A stretch of DNA of 64,000 bases from Streptomyces mayonensis (lineage in GTDB: Bacteria; Actinomycetota; Actinomycetes; Streptomycetales; Streptomycetaceae): assembly GCF_018982965.1 (NCBI RefSeq), contig NZ_JACBYP010000011.1:1-64000 (forward strand), read 5' to 3'. The position numbers were made by a program, and so were the translations under genes. The notes under the pieces are model-generated. The model did no database searches, was not told the DNA's origin, and saw only the letters and a program-made list of their open reading frames with translations. Below, piece by piece: positions 8,436 through 17,569 of this stretch; position 1 is the stretch's first letter; each line of letters opens with the position of its first letter.

Positions 8436-8509
8436 GCGCCGCTAGCTCAGTTGGTTAGAGCAGCTGACTCTTAATCAGCGGGTCCGGGGTTCGAGTCCCT
8501 GGCGGCGCA
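8436..8509 (+). tRNA. tRNA-Lys (CTT), second copy
   Basis: Identical over all 74 positions to the gene at 4959-5032, including loop ctcttaa (anticodon CTT). The flanks differ completely, so only the mature tRNA is conserved between the copies. A tagagt -10-like hexamer lies at 8415-8420. Confidence 0.97.
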
Positions 8510-8517
8510 CCGACGGT

Positions 8518-8550
8518 CGAAGGCCCTCCGTATCACACGGGGGGCCTTCG
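8518..8550 (+). terminator. Terminator after second tRNA-Lys
   Basis: The stem cgaaggccctccg (8518-8530) pairs with cggggggccttcg (8538-8550), thirteen pairs including one G-T, loop tatcaca. It lies 8 bases past the tRNA. Confidence 0.75.
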
Positions 8551-8634
8551 GCATGTCCGGATCCGCCGGGATCCCGCCCGGCACCCGGGCGTCTTGCGAT
8601 CATGACGAACACCGTAGAACCCTGGCCCGGTTGG

Positions 8635-8740
8635 AGGACCGGACACGGGCCGAGTACGGGCTGGATACGGGCTGAGTACGCGCCGGCCCCGGGCCGGACA
8701 CGGGCCGGATGCAGACCGGATGCAGACCGGATGCAGGGGA
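8635..8740. repeat. Degenerate 11-12 bp tandem repeats upstream of cslA
   Basis: Three near-perfect units of cggatgcagac end the array, preceded by looser copies of the type cgggctgagta. The array fills the non-coding stretch between the tRNA terminator and the AT-richer tctatataaggt (8772-8783), which is the likeliest -10 region for cslA. No riboswitch consensus could be matched. Confidence 0.5.
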
Positions 8741-8901
8741 GAGCATCCTGCAACCGGGAGCCGCCGTTTCCATGTCTATATAAGGTGTGGATGCCGTGGT
8801 GACAGATACCCACCACTGTTACGTCTGTGACGGCCGAGGGGGGCCGGAGCCGGCGAAGGAAGCGACGAAACACGCATGACCCGCGTGTGGGGGGATGACT
8901 C

Positions 8902-10986
8902 ATGACGTCGACGCCGACGGGCGCCGGGCAGGACCAGGACCCGTCCCAGACGACCCAGCTCAGGCTGCCCGGGCACCGGAACTGGAACACCGGTTCGTTC
9001 CGCCGGATACGGAAGACCCTGCCGAAGTACGACTACGAGCACTACAGCCGGCTGGCGGGCCCCCTCACCCAGCCCGACCCGGACAAGCCGTACAAGGTGC
9101 AGTACCGCTCGCTGATATCGCAGGAGCCCCACCGCTTCCGGGTCGCGCTGATGCTGGCCGCGGCCCCGCTGCTCTCGGTGGTGCTGCTGGTGTGGCTGCT
9201 GCAGCCCACCCACTGGACCGAGCGCGACTACGTGGCCTTCGACTGGCTGCCCGTGCTCGACGTCGTGATGCTGGTCGCGATCGGCCTGATCGAGCTGTTC
9301 CGCTGCCTCAACGTGCTGTCGAACGCGCACGCCACCCTGGTCGCCCGCGACCCGGTCCCGGTGGTGCCCGAGACCGGCACCCGGGTCGCCTTCCTCACCT
9401 CCTTCGTCCCCGGCAAGGAGCCGCTGGAGATGGTGACGAAGACCCTGGAGGCGGCGGTGAAGATCCGCCACCGCGGTCTGATGCACGTCTGGCTCCTCGA
9501 CGAGGGCGACGACCCGGAGGTGAAGGAGGTCTGCGCGCGCCTGGGCGTGCACCACTTCTCCCGCAAGGGCGTCGCCAAGTGGAACCGGAAGAAGGGCCCG
9601 CACCGCGCCAAGACCAAGCACGGCAACTACAACGCCTGGCTGGACGCGCACGGCGACGACTACGACTACTTCGCCTCGGTCGACACCGACCACGTGCCGC
9701 TGCCCAACTACCTGGAGCGGATGCTCGGCTTCTTCCGCGACCCGGACGTCGGCTTCGTCATCGGCCCGCAGGTCTACGGCAACTACGACAACCCGATCAC
9801 CAAGGCCGCCGAGTCGCAGCAGTTCCTCTTCCACGCCCTGATCCAGCGCGCGGGCAACCGCTACGGCGCCCCGATGTTCGTGGGCACGTCCAACGCGGTG
9901 CGCATCAAGGCGCTCAAGCAGATCGGCGGTCTGTACGACTCGATCACCGAGGACATGGCGACCGGCTTCGAGATCCACCGGGCCAGGAACCCGGTCACGG
10001 GCCGCAAGTGGCGCTCGGTCTACACCCCGGACGTGCTCGCGGTCGGCGAGGGCCCGAACGCCTGGACGGACTTCTTCACCCAGCAGATGCGCTGGTCGCG
10101 CGGGACGTACGAGACGATCCTCAAGCAGTACTGGAAGGGCTGGTACTCGCTGCCGCCGAGCAAGCTCTTCAACTACACGATGATGATCATCTTCTATCCG
10201 ATGTCGGCCCTGAACTGGATCCTGGCGGCGCTGAGCTGCTGCCTGTTCCTGGGCCTGGGCGCCTCCGGCGTCGACATCGACCCGGCGGTCTGGCTGATGC
10301 TGTACGGCAACGCCTCCGCGCTCCAGATCGGCCTGTACGTCTGGAACCGCCGGCACAACGTCTCGCCGCACGAGCCGGAGGGCTCCGGGGGCGTGGCGGG
10401 CATGATCATGTCCGCGCTGTCGGCGCCGCTGTACGCGAAGGCGCTCATCGACTCCGTGCTGCGCCGCAAGAGCAAGTTCGTGGTGACCCCGAAGGGCGAC
10501 TCGGCCAGCCCGGACACCCTGTTCGGGACCTTCCGGTACCACTGGTACTTCATCGCGATCTTCGGCGGCTCGATCGCCGCCGGCTACGTCTGGGGCCACT
10601 CGCACCCGGCGATGATCATCTGGGCGGCGTTCGCGCTGCTGATCACCGCGTCGCCGATGTTCGCCTGGCGGCACGAACTGCGGAAGGCGAAGAAGCAACC
10701 GCCGGCCGTGGCGGCGGAACCCGCCGACCGGGTCCCGCCGCGGCAGCCCGCGCCCGGGCAGCCGCCCGCACCGCACGGCCGGCACCGGGCGCCCGCGCCG
10801 CACACGCAGCCCGCGCCGCACGCGCAGCCCTCGCTGCACGAACCGCAGGCCCAGCAGGCCCAGCAGGTCCCGCAGGCACCGCACGCGCCGCAGCAGAGGA
10901 AGCCCAGCTGGTCCGCCTCCCCCGACGGGGGCGACGACCAGACCATGCAGATCGCCCTTGGTGGACTTGGGGGACGTAAGGAATGA
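8902..10986 (+). CDS. cslA: Cellulose-synthase-like glycosyltransferase CslA
   Basis: A 694-residue processive family-2 glycosyltransferase that polymerises a beta-glucan at the hyphal tip. Two membrane helices (about 80-100 and 113-135) precede the cytoplasmic catalytic domain, which shows the expected aspartates: D200 in WLLDEGDD, the DxD at 261-263, TED at 349-351 and the Q-x-x-R-W motif at 394-398. Further helices follow from about 425 to 590. The last 80 residues are a Pro/Gln/His-rich tail (PHTQPAPHAQPSL and similar) of uncertain role. The stop overlaps glxA by 4 bp (ATGA), so product assembly and oxidation are co-expressed. Symbol assigned by recognition of the Streptomyces cslA-glxA pair. 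Confidence 0.95.
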   Translation: MTSTPTGAGQDQDPSQTTQLRLPGHRNWNTGSFRRIRKTLPKYDYEHYSRLAGPLTQPDPDKPYKVQYRSLISQEPHRFRVALMLAAAPLLSVVLLVWLLQPTHWTERDYVAFDWLPVLDVVMLVAIGLIELFRCLNVLSNAHATLVARDPVPVVPETGTRVAFLTSFVPGKEPLEMVTKTLEAAVKIRHRGLMHVWLLDEGDDPEVKEVCARLGVHHFSRKGVAKWNRKKGPHRAKTKHGNYNAWLDAHGDDYDYFASVDTDHVPLPNYLERMLGFFRDPDVGFVIGPQVYGNYDNPITKAAESQQFLFHALIQRAGNRYGAPMFVGTSNAVRIKALKQIGGLYDSITEDMATGFEIHRARNPVTGRKWRSVYTPDVLAVGEGPNAWTDFFTQQMRWSRGTYETILKQYWKGWYSLPPSKLFNYTMMIIFYPMSALNWILAALSCCLFLGLGASGVDIDPAVWLMLYGNASALQIGLYVWNRRHNVSPHEPEGSGGVAGMIMSALSAPLYAKALIDSVLRRKSKFVVTPKGDSASPDTLFGTFRYHWYFIAIFGGSIAAGYVWGHSHPAMIIWAAFALLITASPMFAWRHELRKAKKQPPAVAAEPADRVPPRQPAPGQPPAPHGRHRAPAPHTQPAPHAQPSLHEPQAQQAQQVPQAPHAPQQRKPSWSASPDGGDDQTMQIALGGLGGRKE

Positions 10987-12920
10987 AAGACCGTGCCGGC
11001 CGCCGCCGCGCCCGTCGCCTCGCGATAGGTACGGTGGTGGTACTAGCGCTGGCCGGGATGAACGGGCCGTGGCTCTACCGCTTCGGGACCGAGAAATACC
11101 ACCAGTACAAGATCAATCAGCCGGAGTACAAGGCCGCCAACGGCAAGTGGGAGATCGTCGAGTTTCCCGAGAAGTACCGGCAGAACACCATTCACGCGGC
11201 GCTGCTGCGCACCGGCAAGGTGCTGCTCGTCGCCGGGTCCGGCAACAACCAGGACAACTCGGACGCCAAGCAGTACGACACCCGCATCTGGGACCCCGTC
11301 AAGGGGACCATCAAGAAGGTGCCGACGCCCAGCGACCTGTTCTGCACCGGCCACACCCAGCTCGCCAACGGCAACCTGCTGATCGCGGGCGGCACCAAGC
11401 GGTACGAGAAGCTCAAGGGCGACGTCACCAAGGCCGGCGGCCTGATGGTCGTCCACAACGAGAACCCGGACAAGCCGATCACGCTGCCCGCGGGCACCCG
11501 GTTCACCGGCAAGGAGAACGGCAAGACCTTCGTCTCCAAGGACCCGGTCCTCGTACCGCGCGCCGAGAAGGTCTTCGACCCGCAGACCGGCGCGTTCGTG
11601 CGCAACGACCCGGGGCTCGGGCGGATCTACGTCGAGGCGGAGAAGACCGGCGCCGAGTACGAGACCGGCACGCAGGACAACTACCGCGTCCAGGGCCTGT
11701 CGGGCGCCGACGCCCGCAACACCTACGGCATCGCGCAGAAGCTCGCCCTCGACAAGAAGGACTTCCAGGGCATCCGGGACGCCTTCGAGTTCGACCCGGT
11801 CGCCGAGAAGTACATCAAGGTCGACCCGATGCACGAGGCCCGCTGGTACCCGACGCTCACCACCCTGGGCGACGGCAGGATCCTCAGCGTCTCCGGCCTC
11901 GACGACATCGGCCAGCTGGTCCCGGGCAAGAACGAGATCTACGACCCCGAGACCAAGGAGTGGACCTACACCGACAAGGTCCGCCAGTTCCCGACGTACC
12001 CGGCGCTGTTCCTGATGCAGAACGGCAAGGTCTTCTACTCGGGCGCCAACGCCGGCTACGGACCGGACGACGTGGGCCGCGACCCGGGCATCTGGGACGT
12101 GGAGACCAACAAGTTCACCAAGGTCCCCGGCATGAGCGACAAGAAGATGCTGGAGACGGCGAACACCGTGCTGCTGCCGCCGGCCCAGGACGAGAAGTAC
12201 ATGGTGATCGGCGGCGGCGGGGTCGGCGAGTCCAAGCTGTCCAGCGAGAAGACCCGCATCGTCGACCTCAAGGCGGACGACCCGAAGTTCGTAGACGGGC
12301 CGTCGCTGGAGAAGGGCACCCGCTACCCGCAGGCCTCCGTGCTGCCCGACGACAGCGTGCTGGTGTCCGGCGGCTCGGAGGACTACCGGGGCCGCAGCGA
12401 CTCGAACATCCTCCAGGCCCGGCTGTACCACCCGGAGACGGGCGAGTTCGAGAGCGTCGCCGACCCGCTGGTCGGCCGGAACTACCACTCCGGTTCGATT
12501 CTGCTGCCCGACGGGCGCCTGATGTTCTTCGGCTCCGACTCGCTCTACGCCGACAAGGCCAACACCAAGCCGGGGAAGTTCGAGCAGCGGATCGAGATCT
12601 ACACGCCGCCGTACCTGTACCGCGACTCGCGGCCCGACCTGTCGGGCGGACCGCAGACCATCGCGCGCGGCGAGTCGGGGACGTTCACGTCCCGGGCCGC
12701 CGGGTCGGTCGAGAAGGTGCGGCTGATCCGGCCGAGCGCCTCGACCCACGTCACCGACGTCGACCAGCGGTCCATCGCGCTGGACTTCGAGGCGGACGGG
12801 GACAAGCTGACCGTGACGGTGCCCGAGAACAAGAACCTGGTCCAGTCGGGCTGGTACATGATGTTCGTGACCGACGGGGAGGGGACACCGAGCAAGGCGG
12901 AGTGGGTGCGGGTGCCGTAG
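10983..12920 (+). CDS. glxA: Copper radical oxidase GlxA (galactose-oxidase-like)
   Basis: A 645-residue extracytoplasmic oxidase. A single N-terminal membrane anchor (about residues 11-30) is followed by kelch-like beta-propeller repeats (ANGNLLIAGGT, DDSVLVSGGSED, DGRLMFFGSD) and a C-terminal DUF1929-type beta-sandwich (about 545-645). Cys121 in LFCTGHTQ and the Trp288-Tyr289 pair in EARWYPT fit the Tyr-Cys cofactor and the stacking tryptophan known for S. lividans GlxA; the numbering agrees with what I recall of that enzyme. It oxidises the glucan made by CslA and is required for tip glucan deposition and normal development in Streptomyces. It is translationally coupled to cslA. Confidence 0.95.
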   Translation: MKDRAGRRRARRLAIGTVVVLALAGMNGPWLYRFGTEKYHQYKINQPEYKAANGKWEIVEFPEKYRQNTIHAALLRTGKVLLVAGSGNNQDNSDAKQYDTRIWDPVKGTIKKVPTPSDLFCTGHTQLANGNLLIAGGTKRYEKLKGDVTKAGGLMVVHNENPDKPITLPAGTRFTGKENGKTFVSKDPVLVPRAEKVFDPQTGAFVRNDPGLGRIYVEAEKTGAEYETGTQDNYRVQGLSGADARNTYGIAQKLALDKKDFQGIRDAFEFDPVAEKYIKVDPMHEARWYPTLTTLGDGRILSVSGLDDIGQLVPGKNEIYDPETKEWTYTDKVRQFPTYPALFLMQNGKVFYSGANAGYGPDDVGRDPGIWDVETNKFTKVPGMSDKKMLETANTVLLPPAQDEKYMVIGGGGVGESKLSSEKTRIVDLKADDPKFVDGPSLEKGTRYPQASVLPDDSVLVSGGSEDYRGRSDSNILQARLYHPETGEFESVADPLVGRNYHSGSILLPDGRLMFFGSDSLYADKANTKPGKFEQRIEIYTPPYLYRDSRPDLSGGPQTIARGESGTFTSRAAGSVEKVRLIRPSASTHVTDVDQRSIALDFEADGDKLTVTVPENKNLVQSGWYMMFVTDGEGTPSKAEWVRVP

Positions 12921-12948
12921 CCGCAGCGCCCCCTCGCGGGCGGGTGGG

Positions 12949-13980
12949 CTACTCCTGCGCCAGCTCCAGGGCGTACTCCGGGTACCACTCGCCCGCCTTC
13001 GGGCCGCCCTTGCACTCGCCGTCCGACTCCCCCGGGCGCTTCACCCACACGTAGGCGTCGACGAGCGGGTCGGCCGTCTTCGTCGTCGGGGTCTCGCCCA
13101 GGGCCCGCCCCGGAGGATTGCACCAGCGTTCGTCCGGGGCGCCCTGCGTGTAGGGGCCGTTGCCGTTGCGGCTGGTGTCGACGACGAAGTGCTTGCCGCC
13201 CACCTTGGCGGAGAGCTGCTTGCCGTAGGCGACGGAGTCCTCGGTGGTGTAGAAGTTCGAGACGTTGACCGCGAAGCCGTCGGCCTGGTCGACGCCGGCC
13301 CACTTCAGCGGCTCGAAGATCTGGTCGGGATGACCCCAGCCCGCGTTGCCCGCGTCCAGGTAGACCTTGGTGTCCTTGAGCGCGGTGAGCTTGGCGATCG
13401 CGCCCTTGAGGAGGTCGTAGCGCTCCTCGTGGAACTCCTCCGGCGTGCAGCCGTCGACGAGGTGGAGCACCGCGTCCGGTTCCAGGATGACCGTGGCGGA
13501 GCGGTCGCCGATGCCCTTGGCGACACTGTCGACGAAGGAGCGGTAGGCGTTGCCGTCGGCGGCGCCGCCGCCCGAGTACTGGCCGCAGTCGCGGTGCGGG
13601 ATGTTGTAGAGGACGAGCAGCGCGGTGCGTCCGGCCCTGTCGGCGGCCTCGGTGAAGCCGCGGGCCTGTTCCTCCGGGTTCTCGGGGCTGATCCACTCGC
13701 CGGTCGGCTGCTCGGCGATCCTGCGGATCTGCTCGGCCTGGTCGTCCTTGCCCGCCTTGGTCAGGGACGCGACCTGCCGGGCCGCGTTGCCGTCGGGGTT
13801 GACCCAGAACGGGTCGCTCTCCTTGGGCTGCTGGGTGATCCCGGCACCCGCGTCCTTGTCCTTGCCGTCCCCGTCCCCGCCCGAGGAGCAGCCCGCGAGC
13901 AGCAGCGCCGCCACCCCCAGCACCGCCGCCGACGCGGCCCGCCTCCTGGACGAGCTCCCGGCCGCCCTGCTGCCGTACAT
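12949..13980 (-). CDS. cslZ: GH6 endoglucanase lipoprotein CslZ-like
   Basis: A 343-residue surface lipoprotein: basic start, hydrophobic segment and lipobox LLLAGC with Cys31, then a charged linker and a glycoside hydrolase family 6 domain from about 55 to 335. Family hallmarks are YNIPHRDCGQYSGGGA (Asp131) and VILEPDAV (Asp169), the acid/base region, plus a closing substrate-cleft segment VDAYVWVKRPGESDGEC. It is convergent with glxA, ending 28 bases from its stop. In Streptomyces this endoglucanase accompanies CslA and GlxA and trims or releases the nascent glucan. Confidence 0.92.
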   Translation of the reverse strand: MYGSRAAGSSSRRRAASAAVLGVAALLLAGCSSGGDGDGKDKDAGAGITQQPKESDPFWVNPDGNAARQVASLTKAGKDDQAEQIRRIAEQPTGEWISPENPEEQARGFTEAADRAGRTALLVLYNIPHRDCGQYSGGGAADGNAYRSFVDSVAKGIGDRSATVILEPDAVLHLVDGCTPEEFHEERYDLLKGAIAKLTALKDTKVYLDAGNAGWGHPDQIFEPLKWAGVDQADGFAVNVSNFYTTEDSVAYGKQLSAKVGGKHFVVDTSRNGNGPYTQGAPDERWCNPPGRALGETPTTKTADPLVDAYVWVKRPGESDGECKGGPKAGEWYPEYALELAQE

Positions 13981-14071
13981 CCGACCCCCCTGGGTGCACT
14001 GTTCGAAGGCTCAATCGTGACATACGCCGGTGGTACCCGAACGGTTCCCGGACCGGGGGCGGGAGGGTGTG

Positions 14072-14800
14072 CTAAGAGGCGGTTCCGGTCAGGTACGCGG
14101 AGACGACGACGTTGGCCGTGTAGCTGTTGGTGGTGCGGTCGAAGGTGCCGCCGCAGGTGATCAGGCGCAGTTCGGCGCGGCCGGTGTCGCGGGGGCCGTA
14201 GGCCTGTTGGGCGTCGAAGCCGTCGCGGGTGAGGACCTGGACGTCGTCGACGGTGAACTCGGCGGCCGGGGCGTCGTCGCGGGCCACGCGGATGGTCTCG
14301 CCGGGCTCCAGGGTGCTCAGCTCGTAGAAGACGGCGGGCCGGGTCTCGGTGTCGACGTGGCCCACCATCAGGGCGGTGCCGGCCGCTCCGGGACGCACAC
14401 CGTCCGCGTACCAGCCGACGCTGCCGGGCCGGTCGAAGGGCGGCGGTTCGATGGCGCCCCCGGTGTCGAGGCCGCGGTCCATGACCGGGGCCCTGATGCC
14501 GAGTTCGGGGACGTCGAGGCGCTGCGGCCGGGCGTCGCCGAGGGGCGCGTGGGCGGGCGGCAGGGGGACGTCGGGGGGCCGTCCCGCCGCCGCCATGTCA
14601 CCGGTGGCCGGCCGGGACAGGCCCTCCCCTGCGTCGGTGGCCTCGCGGCCCCACAGCCAGAGCCCGAGGAGCAGCACCGTCCAGGCGATGCCGGTCACCA
14701 GGCGGCCGCCGGGGACGCCGCCGCGTGGCGCGTCCGCAGTCCCGTCGCCGTCGCCCTCACCCTCGCTCTGGCGCGTGTTCTGTGCTTCCTGTACGGACAT
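14072..14800 (-). CDS. Class E/F-type sortase
   Basis: A 242-residue membrane-anchored transpeptidase. The anchor lies at residues 34-51 and a Pro-rich spacer leads to the sortase barrel (about 95-240). Catalytic residues are His148 in MVGHVDTETRPAVF and Cys216 in LRLITCGGTFD, with an arginine nearby at 222. It is two bases downstream of the secreted-protein gene at 14803-15366, and together they form a two-gene unit. The start is the first ATG after that stop. No LPXTG-type substrate is obvious in the window, so the partner protein is the only candidate client. Confidence 0.88.
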   Translation of the reverse strand: MSVQEAQNTRQSEGEGDGDGTADAPRGGVPGGRLVTGIAWTVLLLGLWLWGREATDAGEGLSRPATGDMAAAGRPPDVPLPPAHAPLGDARPQRLDVPELGIRAPVMDRGLDTGGAIEPPPFDRPGSVGWYADGVRPGAAGTALMVGHVDTETRPAVFYELSTLEPGETIRVARDDAPAAEFTVDDVQVLTRDGFDAQQAYGPRDTGRAELRLITCGGTFDRTTNSYTANVVVSAYLTGTAS

Positions 14801-14802
14801 GG

Positions 14803-15366
14803 TCAGTCCGTCCCGCGGCTCCGGCTGCGGGCGCTGCGCAGCGCGACGGCGACGGCGGCGATCCCGGCGAGGACCAGCCCGGTGACGGTGTGCGCCGTGC
14901 CGGGCGGCTCGGAGCGGGCCTGCTCCCCGTGCCCGGAGGCCGCGAGCGCCGCGGTGCCGCCGCCGCCCGCCTCGACGGGCGCGACCGGGGAGGCGTGCGC
15001 CGTCGGCCGGTCGGACGCGTGTCGCTTCTCGTCGACGGTGATGGTTCCCTTGCGGGCCCGGTCGCCGCACGTGACCTGCACGGCGTACGCGCCGGCCTCG
15101 ACGGAGGAGCGGACCCGGCTGGACCCGACGAGGACGCCGTCCTTGGCCGCCACGCCGAGCCTGACGTCCGACTCGAACGCCGCGGACACGGCCACGGCCG
15201 TCTTCTCGGTGCAGTCGGGCACGCGCAGCGTGACGTCCGTGCCGGGGGCGGGCGCGGACGGTGACACGGAGACCCCGCCGCCGTCCGCCGCGAGGGCCGC
15301 CGGTGCGCCCAGGGCGGCGGTCAGCGCCACCGCTCCGGCACAGAGAGTGACTTTCATTGAGCCCAT
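14803..15366 (-). CDS. Secreted protein partnered with sortase
   Basis: A 187-residue exported protein. The start at 15366 (MGSMKVTLC) is chosen for the ggagg ribosome binding site seven bases upstream. It has a signal peptide of about 26 residues (AAALGAPAALAAD), an Ig-like or beta-sandwich middle with two cysteines (VPDCTEK and VQVTCGD), a low-complexity linker and a C-terminal membrane helix near 158-175 followed by a basic tail (RSARSRSRGTD). The layout of signal peptide, helix and positive tail resembles wall-anchored proteins, but I see no clear LAXTG motif. The sortase gene follows directly. Confidence 0.75.
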   Translation of the reverse strand: MGSMKVTLCAGAVALTAALGAPAALAADGGGVSVSPSAPAPGTDVTLRVPDCTEKTAVAVSAAFESDVRLGVAAKDGVLVGSSRVRSSVEAGAYAVQVTCGDRARKGTITVDEKRHASDRPTAHASPVAPVEAGGGGTAALAASGHGEQARSEPPGTAHTVTGLVLAGIAAVAVALRSARSRSRGTD

Positions 15367-15480
15367 CGTGCACCTCCAGTTCTCTGGAGGCTGCCCCGTC
15401 GGCACCGCCCGCGCATCCGCTGCGGGGGCGGTGCTGCTCCGAACGGGTCAGGAATGAGGCATACGTGTTTCGGACCCGTT

Positions 15481-15574
15481 TTCCAGACCGCGCTTCAGAC
15501 CGGTTCCAGACCCGGCTCCAGACCGAGCTTCAGACCCGGCTCCAGCCCCGGCTTCAGACCCGGCCTCAGACTCG
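15481..15574. repeat. 12-bp tandem repeat at the 3' end of the HAD gene
   Basis: About eight units of 11-12 bp with consensus cttcagacccgg / ctccagaccgag alternate across this stretch. The last unit carries the stop codon of the HAD phosphatase gene on the minus strand. The array occupies half of the non-coding gap before the secreted-protein gene (15367-15565), which holds nothing else I can support. Confidence 0.85.
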
Positions 15575-16345
15575 TTCGACGAGGTCTGCGATGGAGTCGA
15601 CCACCTTGGACGGGCGGTACGGGAACCCCTCGATCTGCTCCGGCCGGGTCAGGCCGGTCAGGACGAGGAAGGTCTGCATACCGGCCTCCATGCCGGCCAG
15701 CACGTCGGTGTCCATGCGGTCGCCGATCATCGCGCTGGTCTCGGAGTGGGCGCCGATCGCGTTGAGCCCGGTGCGCATCATCAGCGGGTTGGGCTTGCCC
15801 GCGAAGTACGGCTGCCTGCCGGTCGCCTTGGTGATCAGCGCGGCCACCGCGCCGGTCGCCGGGAGCGGGCCCTCGGTGGAGGGGCCGGTCTCGTCGGGGT
15901 TGGTGCAGATGAAGCGGGCGCCGCCGTTGATCAGCCGTACGGCCTTGGTCATGGCCTCGAAGGAGTACGTGCGGGTCTCGCCGAGGACCACGTAGTCGGG
16001 GTCGTGGTCGGTGAGGATGTAGCCGATGTCGTGGAGGGCGGTGGTCAGGCCGGCCTCGCCGATGACGTACGCCGAGCCGCCGGGCCGCTGGTCGTCCAGG
16101 AACTTCGCGGTGGCCAGCGCCGAGGTCCAGATGGACTCGATCGGCACCTCCAGGCCCATGCGGCGCAGCCGGGCGTGCAGGTCGCGCGGGGTGTAGATCG
16201 AGTTGTTGGTGAGGACCAGGAAGGGCTTGCCGGATTCCCGGAGCCTCTTGATGAAGGCGTCGGCGCCGGGGATCGGCACGCCCTCGTGGATCAGGACCCC
16301 GTCCATGTCGGTGAGCCACGACTCGATGGGCTTGCGGTCTGCCAT
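15566..16345 (-). CDS. HAD-IIA (NagD-like) phosphatase
   Basis: A 259-residue soluble sugar- or nucleotide-phosphate phosphatase. HAD motifs are complete: the nucleophile motif DMDGVL (Asp13 and Asp15), motif II VLTNNS, the lysine of motif III in FAGKPNPLM and the acidic motif IV in MIGDRMDTD. The cap lies between motifs II and III, as in NagD and pNPPase-like enzymes. It lies 117 bases downstream of the aminoethylphosphonate importer receptor gene on the same strand. It could be read through from that operon, but it is a widespread housekeeping family. Confidence 0.9.
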   Translation of the reverse strand: MADRKPIESWLTDMDGVLIHEGVPIPGADAFIKRLRESGKPFLVLTNNSIYTPRDLHARLRRMGLEVPIESIWTSALATAKFLDDQRPGGSAYVIGEAGLTTALHDIGYILTDHDPDYVVLGETRTYSFEAMTKAVRLINGGARFICTNPDETGPSTEGPLPATGAVAALITKATGRQPYFAGKPNPLMMRTGLNAIGAHSETSAMIGDRMDTDVLAGMEAGMQTFLVLTGLTRPEQIEGFPYRPSKVVDSIADLVERV

Positions 16346-16462
16346 GTGCGGGTCTCCTGCCTGCGCGGTCCTGCGTACGTCCCAGCCTAGAGGCGGCAGG
16401 ATCTTGTGGGAACGGCCGTCTCGACCCGCGGTCCCCGGCGGCGGCGCCGGCGCGTCCTGCGC

Positions 16463-17515
16463 TCAGCTGCCCGTCGCCTCCTTCCAGGCGTCCACGTACG
16501 ACGTGAGGTTCTCCTCGATGTCGTCCCAGTCGGGCTCGAAGACCTCGACGCCGTCCATCAGCCGGGTGAGCGCGATGGCGTCGGCGTCGGTGGCCTTGAC
16601 GTCCTGGCGGGCCGCGAAGCCGCCGCCGACCTCGCTGACCTGCCGCTGCGCCTCCTGGCCCAGCATGAAGTCGAGGAGCTTCTGCCCGTTCCCGGTGTGC
16701 GGGGCGCCGGTGACCAGCCCGGCGGCGTAGGGCAGCGCGAAGGTGGTGGGACTGCCGCCCTCGCGGGCCGGGAACCAGATGCCGAGGTTGGGCATGGTCT
16801 TGGACTGGGCGTAGTTCATCTGGACGTCGCCGTTGGCGACCAGCAGCTCGCCCTTGTCGACCTTGGGTGCGAGCTTGCCGGTGGAGGCGGACGGGCCGAC
16901 GTTGTTGGCCTGGAGCTTCTTCAGGTACTCCATGGCCTGCTTCTGTCCGCCGAAGTCGTGCATGGCCTTGATGAGGACGGCGGTGCCGTCGCCCGCGACG
17001 CCGGGGGTGGAGTACTGGAGCTTGTTCTCGTACGTGTCGTCGAGCAGGTCCTCCCAGGTGGTGGGGGCCTGCTTCAGCTCCTTGGTGTTGTGGACGAAGC
17101 CGAAGTAGTTGTTGACGACGGCGGTCCAGGTGCCGCCCGCGGCCTTGTCGGCGCCGTTGACGTGGTCGACGCCGTCGGGGGCGTACTTCTGGAGCAGGCC
17201 CTTGGTGTCGGCCTGCTGGATGAAGGGCGGGAGGGTGACGAGGACGTCGGCCTGCGGGTTGCGCTTCTCGCGGACGGCGCGCTGCACCATCTCGCCGGAG
17301 CCGCCCTCGACGTACTCGACCTTGATGCCGGTCTTGTCCTCGAAGTCCTTGAAGATCCGGTCGTACCAGCCGTCGCCGTTCTCGCCCTTGAGGCCGTCGG
17401 CGCTGTAGACGGTGACGACGTTCTCGTCGGAGGCGGCGGAGTTGCCGCCGCAGGCGGTCAGGGGAAGGGCGAGGACGCAGAGGGCGGCGAGCGGCTTGGC
17501 GGCGTTGCGGGACAT
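16463..17515 (-). CDS. 2-aminoethylphosphonate ABC importer receptor (PhnS-like)
   Basis: A 350-residue lipoprotein receptor. The signal peptide ends in lipobox LTAC with Cys22. The mature chain is an iron/thiamine/AEP-type binding protein (VVTVYSADGLKGENGDGWYDRIFKDFE near the start, then VTLPPFIQQAD and FALPYAAGLVTGAPHTGN). The start follows an aaggag site; a start seven codons upstream would hide it. It is the last importer gene of the operon, after two permeases and an ATPase. The 2-aminoethylphosphonate assignment rests on this gene order next to a phosphonatase-like hydrolase and an FAD oxidoreductase, a signature context. Confidence 0.88.
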   Translation of the reverse strand: MSRNAAKPLAALCVLALPLTACGGNSAASDENVVTVYSADGLKGENGDGWYDRIFKDFEDKTGIKVEYVEGGSGEMVQRAVREKRNPQADVLVTLPPFIQQADTKGLLQKYAPDGVDHVNGADKAAGGTWTAVVNNYFGFVHNTKELKQAPTTWEDLLDDTYENKLQYSTPGVAGDGTAVLIKAMHDFGGQKQAMEYLKKLQANNVGPSASTGKLAPKVDKGELLVANGDVQMNYAQSKTMPNLGIWFPAREGGSPTTFALPYAAGLVTGAPHTGNGQKLLDFMLGQEAQRQVSEVGGGFAARQDVKATDADAIALTRLMDGVEVFEPDWDDIEENLTSYVDAWKEATGS

Positions 17516-17569
17516 GGCGAGGTGAACTCCTTGCACGAAGGGATACGAAGGGATACGGGGAGGGGCGGG

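Noticed and set aside
4959..8509. tRNA-Lys copies as attachment sites of an integrated element
   Set aside because: No integrase or other mobility gene lies between them, and the enclosed genes belong to the conserved csl locus.
8553..8901. A cyclic-dinucleotide riboswitch upstream of cslA
   Set aside because: No match to ydaO or GEMM core sequences could be found; the region is filled by short degenerate repeats.
8776..12749. Long minus-strand open frames opposite cslA and glxA
   Set aside because: They are high-GC shadows: rich in Arg, Val, Gly and Gln, without ribosome binding sites or domains, while the plus strand encodes complete known enzymes.
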